A stretch of DNA of 11,985 nt from Micrococcales bacterium (GTDB lineage: Bacteria; Actinomycetota; Actinomycetes; Actinomycetales; Dermatophilaceae): assembly GCA_003157445.1 (NCBI GenBank), contig PMJN01000259.1:1-11985 (forward strand), in the 5' to 3' direction. Under the pieces are notes generated by a model that made no database searches, was not told the origin of the DNA, and worked only from the letters and a program-made list of their open reading frames with translations. The position numbers were made by a program, and so were the translations under genes. This document shows positions 5,801 through 11,985 of the stretch, in pieces; within the stretch, counting starts at the first letter, position 1; every line of letters starts with the position of its first letter.

Positions 5801-6640
5801 GTGGGAACCGTGAATCTGGTCGCCGCGTCGACCCAGGAAGAGCTTGCGCTCGTCCTGGATGTCTTGACGTTCGGCGAGATCGAGATCGAGGGCCGTCTGG
5901 CGGATGCCAGCAACGTGGCGCTGCGTGGGGAACTTGCTCTCGGGGACATCCGCACGCGGGTGATCTACAAGCCGGTGCGGGGGGAGCGATCACTGTGGGA
6001 CTTCCCCGACGGGACCCTGGCTGCACGCGAGGCCGCGGCATTCGCGCTGTCGGCTGCCGGTGGCTGGAACCTCGTACCCCCCACCGTTCTGGCGGACGGT
6101 CCGCTGGGACCTGGCTCGGTCCAGCTGTGGGTAGAGGTCGCCGAGGGTGCCTCCCGCAGTCTGGTGGACGTGCTGGCCCCGGCAGACCTTGCACCGGGGT
6201 GGCTGCCGGTGTTTGAGGCGCAGTTGGCTGACGGCAGCGATGTCGTCGTGGCCCACGCTGATCGGCCGGAACTGGCCTCAGCGGCGGTGTTCGACGTGGT
6301 CATCAACAATGCTGACCGCAAGGGCTCCCATCTGGTCCTGGACCAGTCCGGGTCCCTGTGGGGCTTTGACCACGGCGTTGGCTGTCACGTAGAGCCCAAA
6401 CTACGCACGGTGTTGTGGGGCTGGGTGGGCCAGAGGCTGCCAGAAGCCGAGCTGGCCCGGCTGGACGCTCTTGCGGGATGGTTGAGCACCTCGGCCAGCC
6501 CCTTGTCCCAGACTTTGGAGCTGCTCTTGTCGCCGGCCGAGATCCAAGCCGTCAGCGGCCGTATCGCGGGCCTACTGGCCACCAAGCGGTTCCCTGCGCC
6601 TAACAGTCGCGGCCCCGCCGTACCCTGGCCGCCCCTGTAG
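5801..6640 (+). CDS. SCO1664 family protein, distantly PI3/4-kinase-like (TIGR03843 type)
   Basis: This encodes 279 residues of a mainly actinobacterial family with distant similarity to phosphatidylinositol 3/4-kinases. Residues that look like a kinase core are Lys57 in RVIYKPVRGERSLWDFPDG (possible ATP-binding lysine), the DVVINNADRKGSH segment at 165-177 (catalytic-loop-like, Asp172) and GFDHGVGCH at 189-196 (metal-binding Asp190, DFG-like). The start motif EGRLADASNVAL also fits the family. The GTG at 5801 is used; GTG at 5810 is an equally possible start. No clear Shine-Dalgarno or TANNNT box fits, so it is probably translated from the phosphatase-DUF3090 transcript. Substrate is unknown; kinase activity is inferred from distant similarity and from its conserved phosphatase partner. 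mshC follows after 57 bases. Confidence 0.9.
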   Translation: MGTVNLVAASTQEELALVLDVLTFGEIEIEGRLADASNVALRGELALGDIRTRVIYKPVRGERSLWDFPDGTLAAREAAAFALSAAGGWNLVPPTVLADGPLGPGSVQLWVEVAEGASRSLVDVLAPADLAPGWLPVFEAQLADGSDVVVAHADRPELASAAVFDVVINNADRKGSHLVLDQSGSLWGFDHGVGCHVEPKLRTVLWGWVGQRLPEAELARLDALAGWLSTSASPLSQTLELLLSPAEIQAVSGRIAGLLATKRFPAPNSRGPAVPWPPL

Positions 6641-6685
6641 GTGGTTGACAGATGGCCACCCCCGGACTGGTCGATCGCTGACCGT

Positions 6686-6691
6686 TAGGCT
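6686..6691 (+). promoter_or_regulatory. Candidate -10 box for leaderless transcription of mshC
   Basis: TAGGCT, a TANNNT hexamer, is followed by 6 bases and the GTG at 6698. The G of GTG would be the first transcribed base. No Shine-Dalgarno is seen. A perfect TTGACA at 6645-6650 is too far upstream (35 bases) to be its -35 box. Confidence 0.55.
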
Positions 6692-6697
6692 CAGTAC

Positions 6698-7987
6698 GTG
6701 AAATCCTGGCCCTCGCCGTTCATTCCTGCAGTGCCCGGCACCGGGCTGCCGGTTCATGTCTACGACACCGCATCCGCAGCTGTGCGCCAGCTGAGGCCAG
6801 GGCCGACGGCGCGGATGTATGTCTGCGGCATCACTCCCTACGACGCCACCCACATCGGCCATGCCGCCACCTATGTGACCTTTGACCTCTTGGGTCGGGC
6901 GTTGCGCGACGCAGGCCACGAGGTGCTCTACGTCCAGAACGTCACCGATGTGGACGAGCCCCTGCTGCAGCGTGCCGCCCGTGACGGCGTGTCGTGGCAG
7001 GCTTTGGCCGAAGATGAGATCGCGCTCTTTCGTGAGGACATGACCGCTCTTGCCGTGATCGCCCCCGACCACTACATCGGCGCGGTCGAAGGTGTGCCAT
7101 CAGTGGTCAAGGCCGTGACCGACTTGCTTTCTGAGGGCACGGCATACCGCGTGGAACTTCCCGAGGGCGAGGGGATCAGCGGGGCCGGCGACGTCTATTT
7201 CGACCTCTCATCGGCAACGGACTTCGGTTCGGTCTCCAGGTGGGACCGCGACCAGATGATGGCGGTCTATGCCGAACGTGGGGGAGACCCCGAGCGCGCG
7301 GGCAAGCGGGACGAGCTGGATCCGCTGTTGTGGCGCGCAGCCCGCACCGGCGAGCCGTCCTGGCCCGGCGGCGACCTCGGTGATGGTCGCCCCGGATGGC
7401 ACATCGAGTGCACGACTATTGCCCTGGACTACCTCGGGATGACCTTCGATGTGCAGGGAGGCGGCACCGACCTGGTCTTCCCTCACCACGAGATGAGCGC
7501 GGTGCAAGCGTGCGGCATCACCGGCGCCGCACCGTTCGCGCTGGCCTACGTTCATCAGGCGATGGTCGGCCTCGACGGGGAGAAGATGAGCAAGTCCAAG
7601 GGCAACCTGGTGTTCGTATCGACGCTGCGACGCTCAGGGGTTGATCCGATGGCCATCCGGCTGGCCGTACTAGCCCACCACTACCGCACACCCTGGCAGT
7701 GGACCGATCAGGTCTTGGAACAGGCCCAGCAACGACTTGCGACCTGGCGGGCAGGGTTGTCCGGCAACGGTGGTCCGCCGGCCGGCTCGACCATTGAACG
7801 CATTCGCGAGTGCCTTGCCAATGACCTCGACGCGCCGGGCGCTCTGGACGCCGTGGATGAGTGGGTCCTGCAGAGCCTGCAAGGTCCCGCAAGCTTGGCC
7901 AGCACCCAAGCCGGCGATGGTTTCGAGCTCGGTGCCCCCGGGTTGGTCGGGCGGGCTCTGGACGCGCTGCTGGGTGTACGGCTCTAA
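6698..7987 (+). CDS. mshC: Cysteine:1D-myo-inosityl 2-amino-2-deoxy-alpha-D-glucopyranoside ligase MshC
   Basis: This encodes 429 residues, close to the usual length of MshC. The enzyme uses ATP to join L-cysteine to GlcN-Ins, the penultimate step of mycothiol synthesis, and is related to cysteinyl-tRNA synthetase. Visible features are [16 protein letters not shown] at 41-56 with the zinc ligand Cys43 and the HIGH signature His52-His55. Further on are [10 protein letters not shown] with Cys238, [11 protein letters not shown] with His263/His264, and the KMSKS loop at 296-300. The GTG at 6698 gives the typical N-terminus [16 protein letters not shown]. The C-terminal part is short and lacks the full anticodon-binding region of CysS, which separates it from a tRNA synthetase. 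It ends overlapping the stop of the convergent PAC2 gene. Many mycobacteria have cysQ just before mshC; here none is present. Confidence 0.96.
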   Translation: MKSWPSPFIPAVPGTGLPVHVYDTASAAVRQLRPGPTARMYVCGITPYDATHIGHAATYVTFDLLGRALRDAGHEVLYVQNVTDVDEPLLQRAARDGVSWQALAEDEIALFREDMTALAVIAPDHYIGAVEGVPSVVKAVTDLLSEGTAYRVELPEGEGISGAGDVYFDLSSATDFGSVSRWDRDQMMAVYAERGGDPERAGKRDELDPLLWRAARTGEPSWPGGDLGDGRPGWHIECTTIALDYLGMTFDVQGGGTDLVFPHHEMSAVQACGITGAAPFALAYVHQAMVGLDGEKMSKSKGNLVFVSTLRRSGVDPMAIRLAVLAHHYRTPWQWTDQVLEQAQQRLATWRAGLSGNGGPPAGSTIERIRECLANDLDAPGALDAVDEWVLQSLQGPASLASTQAGDGFELGAPGLVGRALDALLGVRL

Positions 7988-8838
7988 CCTGCCTGCGGGT
8001 CGTCACCACGACGGCGAAGGTAGCGCTCGAACTCGCGGGCGATGGCGTCACCGCTGGCCTCCGGCAGGTCTGCGGTGTCCTGGGCCTCTTCCAAGGAGTG
8101 GATGTACTCCGCCACCTCGTCATCGGACTCTGCCAGCTCATCGACTCCGTGTTCCCAGGCCCGTGACTGTTCGGGGAGGTCACCATGGGGGATCGGCAGG
8201 TCGAGCAGCTCCTCCAGCTTGGCGATGAGCCCCAGGGTGGCCTTGGGCGACGGGGTACCTCCCGCGTAGTGGGGAACGGCGGCCCAGCATGACAGCGCCG
8301 GCAGGTCCGACTGGGCAGCCGCGTCCGCCAGGACCCCGACGATGCCGGTGGCTCCTTCGTAACTGCTGGATTCGAGGTTGAAACGCCGAGCGACCTCCTC
8401 GTGCTCCGAGGTGGCTGAGATGGGCAGGGGTCGGGTGTGCGGCACGTCAGCGAGCAGGGCGCCCAGAGTCACGAATGTGGTGATCCCGATCTGTTGTGCG
8501 AACTCGAGTAGTTCGATGGTGAACGAACGCCAGCGAGTCGACGGCTCGATGCCCTGCACGAGGATGATGTCGCGATCCAGCGAGGTAGAGGTGGCCAGGA
8601 GGATACGTGTGGTGGGCCAGCTGATGCGGCGCTTCCCGTCATCGAGGACAACCCGCGGACGGCTGACCTGAAAGTCGTAGTAGTCCTCTGGATCCAGGGC
8701 TGCGACGGGCTCGGCCTTCCACACCTCGCTCAGGTGCTCGATGGCGGCTGTGGCTGCTTCGCCCGCGTCATTCCAGCCTTCAAAGGCAGCGATCATGATC
8801 GGATCGCGTAGTTCTGGCACATCCGCGAGCTCAATCAA
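7984..8838 (-). CDS. PAC2 family protein (proteasome assembly chaperone-like, Rv2125-like)
   Basis: This encodes 284 residues. The N-terminus carries [19 protein letters not shown] (residues 15-33), the hallmark of actinobacterial PAC2 proteins. It continues with [27 protein letters not shown] and [14 protein letters not shown]. The C-terminal 60 residues are acidic and helical, ending with [12 protein letters not shown]. The fold resembles eukaryotic proteasome-assembly chaperones, but the bacterial role is not settled. The TTG at 8838 was chosen because a perfect GGAGG lies 7 bases upstream and the family sequence begins directly after it. Its stop TAG overlaps the mshC stop. It is divergent from metH. 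No proteasome gene is visible in the window. Confidence 0.93.
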   Translation of the reverse strand: MIELADVPELRDPIMIAAFEGWNDAGEAATAAIEHLSEVWKAEPVAALDPEDYYDFQVSRPRVVLDDGKRRISWPTTRILLATSTSLDRDIILVQGIEPSTRWRSFTIELLEFAQQIGITTFVTLGALLADVPHTRPLPISATSEHEEVARRFNLESSSYEGATGIVGVLADAAAQSDLPALSCWAAVPHYAGGTPSPKATLGLIAKLEELLDLPIPHGDLPEQSRAWEHGVDELAESDDEVAEYIHSLEEAQDTADLPEASGDAIAREFERYLRRRGDDPQAG

Positions 8839-8845
8839 CGGGGGG

Positions 8846-8850
8846 CCTCC
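8846..8850 (-). promoter_or_regulatory. Shine-Dalgarno of the PAC2 gene
   Basis: GGAGG on the minus strand lies 7 bases before TTG (8838-8836). It decides this non-ATG start. It is the clearest ribosome-binding site in the window. Confidence 0.8.
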
Positions 8851-8863
8851 GATAGCTACTGAG

Positions 8864-8879
8864 TGGTCTGAAGTGACCA
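8864..8879. repeat. Short inverted repeat between PAC2 and metH
   Basis: TGGTC (8864-8868) and GACCA (8875-8879) are exact 5-base arms around 6 bases; an overlapping GTCTG/CAGAC pairing is also possible. It sits in the PAC2 promoter/leader region and could be an operator, but arms this short may be chance. Confidence 0.3.
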
Positions 8880-8884
8880 GACTA
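8879..8884 (-). promoter_or_regulatory. Possible -10 box of the PAC2 gene
   Basis: TAGTCT (minus strand) fits TANNNT and would give a leader of about 34 bases carrying the GGAGG site. No good -35 box is seen at the proper distance. Confidence 0.3.
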
Positions 8885-8895
8885 CGGAATCACGG

Positions 8896-8925
8896 TTGGG
8901 TGGCCATACAACCCGCCGATAGACT
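8896..8925 (+). promoter_or_regulatory. Candidate sigma-A promoter of metH
   Basis: TTGGGT (8896-8901) is followed after 18 bases by TAGACT (8920-8925). Transcription would start near 8932, giving a leader of about 30 bases. That leader is too short for a cobalamin riboswitch, and none is recognised. Confidence 0.42.
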
Positions 8926-8944
8926 CTCCGTCGATCCCACCACT

Positions 8945-8951
8945 GAGAAGG
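8945..8951 (+). promoter_or_regulatory. Shine-Dalgarno deciding the TTG start of metH
   Basis: GAGAAGG lies 9 bases before TTG at 8961. There is no ATG or GTG in the metH frame between 8910 and the TTG. The family N-terminus begins right after it. Confidence 0.6.
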
Positions 8952-8960
8952 CGGACCACC

Positions 8961-11900
8961 TTGAGCAGCCGCTCTGACCTCTTCCGTACTGCTCTTGCTG
9001 AGCGAGTCCTTGTTGCCGACGGCGCGATGGGCACCATGCTGCAGGCCGCAGACCCTTCGATGGCCGATTTCCAAGGCCACGAGGGTTGTAACGAGATTCT
9101 CAACATCAGCCGTCCGGACGTCGTGCGAGGCGTCCATGACGCCTATTTCGCCGTGGGCGTCGATGCCGTCGAGGCCAATACGTTCGGCGCCAACCTGGCC
9201 AACCTCGGCGAGTACGGCATCTCTGATCGCATCTATGAGCTCGCCGAGGCGGGCGGGCGGATCGCCGCAGAAGCCGCGGCGCACTGGTCGACTCCTGAAC
9301 ATCCGCGTTTCGCGATCGGCTCGATGGGTCCAGGCACCAAGCTGCCATCCTTGGGACACGTGGCCTTTGCCACATTGCGCGACGCGTACGCCGAGCAGGC
9401 GCGCGGGATGATCGACGGAGGCGTCGACGTCATCTTGGTCGAGACTTCCCAGGACCTGTTGCAGGCCAAGGCTGCGGTGATCGGTTCCAGGCGTGCGCTG
9501 ACTGCTGCCGGTGAGAACCTGCCGATCATCGTTCATGTCACGGTCGAGACGACTGGCACCATGCTCATGGGCTCCGAGATCGGCGCGGCACTGACGGCTC
9601 TGGAACCGTTGGGGATCGACGCGATCGGTCTGAACTGTGCGACCGGCCCCACTGAGATGAGCGAGCACCTGCGTTATCTCTCGCGGCACTCCCGTATCCC
9701 CATCAGCTGCATGCCCAATGCCGGGCTGCCCATACTCACCAAAGACGGCGCGGCCTACCCGCTTACTCCCGAGCAGCTCGCAGCCGCCCACACGCAGTTC
9801 GTCAAGGAGTTCGGGCTCTCCCTTGTTGGTGGCTGCTGTGGTACCACGCCCGCCCACCTGGCGGAGGTCGTCAAGGCTGTTGGCTGGACACCGGTCAAGC
9901 CACGTCGGCCGCGACCCGAGCACGGCGTTGCGTCGTTGTACTCGACCGTGCCCTTCCGCCAGGACGCGTCGTTCTTGTCGATCGGCGAGCGCACCAATGC
10001 CAATGGCTCCAGGGCGTTCAAAGAGGCAATGCTGGCTTCGCGCTGGGACGAGTGCGTGGAGATCGCCCGCAACCAGACCAGGGACGGAGCCCACCTACTC
10101 GACGTCTGTATCGACTACGTCGGTCGTGACGGTGTGCAGGACATGCACGAGGTCGTCAGCCGGTTCGCCACCTCGAGCACCCTGCCGCTGGTTCTGGACT
10201 CCACAGAACCGGCCGTGATCGAGGCTGGCCTCGAGTTGCTGGGTGGCCGCGCGGTCGTCAACTCGGTCAACTACGAGGACGGCGAGGGTGAGGGCTCGCG
10301 ATTCTCGCGAATCATGCCCGTGATCAAGGAACACGGCGCGGCCGTCATCGCCTTGACCATCGACGAGACCGGTCAGGCTCGAACCCGCGAGCACAAGGTG
10401 GCCGTGGCCTCGCGCCTCATCACGGCGCTGACCGGCCAGTGGGGTATGAACGTGCAGGACATCATCGTGGACACGTTGACGTTCCCGATCGCCACAGGCC
10501 AGGAGGAGACACGACGCGATGGCCTGGAGACCATTGAGGCCATCCGCGAGATCAAAGGTCTCTATCCGGAGGTTCAGACAACTCTGGGCGTCTCGAACGT
10601 GTCCTTTGGTCTGAAGCCGGCTGTGCGTGTGGTCCTCAACTCGGTATTCCTGAACGAATGTGTCAAGGCCGGACTCGACTCCGCGATCGTGCATGCCGCC
10701 AGGATCGTGCCGATCGCCCGGATCCCCGAAGAGCAGCGCCAGGTGGCACTCGACCTTGTCTATGACAAGCGTGTCTGGGCTGGTGAGCCCGGCAAGAGCG
10801 AGCTGACCTACGACCCGCTGGGCCGTCTGCTGGAGCTGTTCGAGGGTGTGGACCAGGCCTCGTTGAAGGACGCTCGGGCCGAAGAGCTCGCCGCTCTACC
10901 CCTGGCGCAGCGACTGGGGCGGCGCGTTATCGACGGTGAGCGTCAAGGCCTGGAGGGTGACCTGCAAGCGGCGCTGGACAGGGGTGACAGTGCCCTGGAC
11001 ATCATCAACGACAATCTGCTTGATGGGATGCGGACCGTCGGCGAGCTGTTCGGCAAGGGCGAGATGCAGCTGCCGTTCGTGCTGCAGAGCGCCGAGGTCA
11101 TGAAAGCCGCGGTGGCCTATCTCGAGCCGTTCATCGAGGGCAATGCTGATGGTTCCGCCCGTGAGGCCAAGGCGCGAATCGTGCTGGCCACGGTGCGAGG
11201 CGACGTGCACGACATCGGTAAGAACCTGGTTGACATCATCTTGTCGAACAATGGGTACGAGGTCGTCAACATCGGCATCAAGCAGCCGATCGGCGAGATC
11301 ATCCGCGCGGCCGAGGAACACAATGCCGATGCCATCGGCATGAGCGGACTGTTGGTCAAGTCAACAGTGGTCATGAAGGAGAACCTCGAGGAGCTCAACT
11401 CCCGCGGGTTGGCGGCGCGCTGGCCGGTGCTGCTCGGTGGCGCTGCCCTGACCCGGGCGTATGTCGAGAACGACCTGGCTGAGGTATACCAGGGTGAGGT
11501 CCGATACGCCCGAGATGCCTTCGAGGGCCTGCGCCTGATGGACGCAGTAGCGTCCGCCCGCGCCAATCCCGAGCTCAGCGTCTCGGACACCCTGCCCGAG
11601 CTGCGCAAACGCCGGGTTCGTGCGGTGGTTGGCTCGGCCGAGCAAGACGCCCCGGCCGACACCACTCGTTCGGACGTGGCCCAGGACAACGACATCCCGA
11701 CGCCGCCGTTCTGGGGCAGCCGGGTCGTCAAGGGCATCGCCCTGGCCGACTATGCGTCATACCTCGACGAGCGGGCGACGTTCCTGGGGCAGTGGGGGCT
11801 CAAGGGTGAGCGCGGCCAGGACGGTGCGTCCTACGAGGACCTGGTCGAGACCGAAGGCCGGCCGCGGCTACGGATGTGGCTGGACCGGATCAAGACCGAG

Positions 11901-11985
11901 GCCCTGATCGAGGCCGCTGTCGTCTACGGCTACTTCCCTTGTTACAGCCAAGGCAACGATCTAGTGGTCCTTCATCACGAAGAGG
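8961..11985 (+). CDS. metH: Cobalamin-dependent methionine synthase MetH, 3' end outside window
   Basis: About 1008 residues are present with no frame break. MetH transfers the methyl group of 5-methyltetrahydrofolate to homocysteine through cobalamin. Order of domains: homocysteine-binding (1-310) with RVLVADGAMGTMLQ and the zinc ligands Cys226 (LNCATGP) and Cys292-Cys293 (GGCCGTT); pterin-binding (about 335-630) with LSIGERTNANGSRAF; B12 cap helices (about 675-725); and B12-binding with GDVHDIGKN, His750 being the cobalt ligand, plus GMSGLLVKSTVVMKENL and GGAALTRAY. The reactivation domain begins near 913 (PTPPFWGSRVV); about 95 of its residues are present, ending in YFPCYSQGNDLVVLHH. The TTG start is supported by GAGAAGG upstream and by the N-terminal motif. 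Probably 150-200 more residues lie beyond the edge. It is divergent from PAC2. Confidence 0.97.
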   Translation, partial: MSSRSDLFRTALAERVLVADGAMGTMLQAADPSMADFQGHEGCNEILNISRPDVVRGVHDAYFAVGVDAVEANTFGANLANLGEYGISDRIYELAEAGGRIAAEAAAHWSTPEHPRFAIGSMGPGTKLPSLGHVAFATLRDAYAEQARGMIDGGVDVILVETSQDLLQAKAAVIGSRRALTAAGENLPIIVHVTVETTGTMLMGSEIGAALTALEPLGIDAIGLNCATGPTEMSEHLRYLSRHSRIPISCMPNAGLPILTKDGAAYPLTPEQLAAAHTQFVKEFGLSLVGGCCGTTPAHLAEVVKAVGWTPVKPRRPRPEHGVASLYSTVPFRQDASFLSIGERTNANGSRAFKEAMLASRWDECVEIARNQTRDGAHLLDVCIDYVGRDGVQDMHEVVSRFATSSTLPLVLDSTEPAVIEAGLELLGGRAVVNSVNYEDGEGEGSRFSRIMPVIKEHGAAVIALTIDETGQARTREHKVAVASRLITALTGQWGMNVQDIIVDTLTFPIATGQEETRRDGLETIEAIREIKGLYPEVQTTLGVSNVSFGLKPAVRVVLNSVFLNECVKAGLDSAIVHAARIVPIARIPEEQRQVALDLVYDKRVWAGEPGKSELTYDPLGRLLELFEGVDQASLKDARAEELAALPLAQRLGRRVIDGERQGLEGDLQAALDRGDSALDIINDNLLDGMRTVGELFGKGEMQLPFVLQSAEVMKAAVAYLEPFIEGNADGSAREAKARIVLATVRGDVHDIGKNLVDIILSNNGYEVVNIGIKQPIGEIIRAAEEHNADAIGMSGLLVKSTVVMKENLEELNSRGLAARWPVLLGGAALTRAYVENDLAEVYQGEVRYARDAFEGLRLMDAVASARANPELSVSDTLPELRKRRVRAVVGSAEQDAPADTTRSDVAQDNDIPTPPFWGSRVVKGIALADYASYLDERATFLGQWGLKGERGQDGASYEDLVETEGRPRLRMWLDRIKTEALIEAAVVYGYFPCYSQGNDLVVLHHEE

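Noticed and set aside
6645..6650. Perfect TTGACA upstream of mshC
   Set aside because: It is 35 bases from the TAGGCT box, and no TANNNT hexamer lies 16-19 bases downstream of it.
8839..8960. Cobalamin riboswitch upstream of metH
   Set aside because: The gap is only 122 bases, shorter than a typical B12 riboswitch, and no B12-box-like sequence was recognised.
8856..10094. Minus-strand open frame of 412 codons
   Set aside because: It lies opposite the N-terminal domains of metH, whose motifs are unambiguous. High GC content often leaves such antisense frames open.

Overview
The window is a chromosomal stretch of a high-GC actinobacterium. It encodes a mycothiol-pathway enzyme (MshC), an F420-dependent luciferase-like oxidoreductase, DUF5703, DUF3090, an SCO1664-family protein and an MSMEG_4193-type phosphatase. 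These families, and this order ending in a PAC2 protein and metH, recall the conserved mshC region of Mycobacterium and Streptomyces. The genus cannot be fixed from sequence reading alone. No mobile element, CRISPR array, tRNA or rRNA was found.

Layout. The left edge (2-508, +) is the C-terminal half of an M20-type metallopeptidase. It converges on a small DUF5703 gene (516-728, -), which is divergent from an acidic-protein gene (768-1148, +) carrying an Asp-Glu repeat. An aldo/keto reductase (1213-2139, -) is broken by three single-base deletions and is called a pseudogene. Divergent from it run the F420-dependent oxidoreductase (2204-3268) and uppP (3296-4150), probably one transcript. A 365-base non-coding stretch (4151-4515) rich in inverted repeats follows. 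Then comes a same-strand run: MSMEG_4193-family phosphatase (4516-5211), DUF3090 (5222-5776), SCO1664-family kinase-like protein (5801-6640) and mshC (6698-7987). mshC meets a PAC2-family gene (7984-8838, -) tail to tail with overlapping stop codons. metH (8961 onward, +) is divergent from PAC2 and runs off the right edge.

How the genes fit together. UppP recycles the undecaprenyl carrier for the cell wall. MshC ligates cysteine to GlcN-Ins for mycothiol, and MetH makes methionine, so sulfur amino-acid and thiol metabolism sit side by side. The phosphatase, DUF3090 and SCO1664 genes form a conserved actinobacterial trio of unknown function that pairs a possible phosphatase or mutase with a possible kinase. 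The most notable cross-cutting observation is that five genes have a TANNNT hexamer 6 or 7 bases before the start codon. This is the expected layout for leaderless transcripts.
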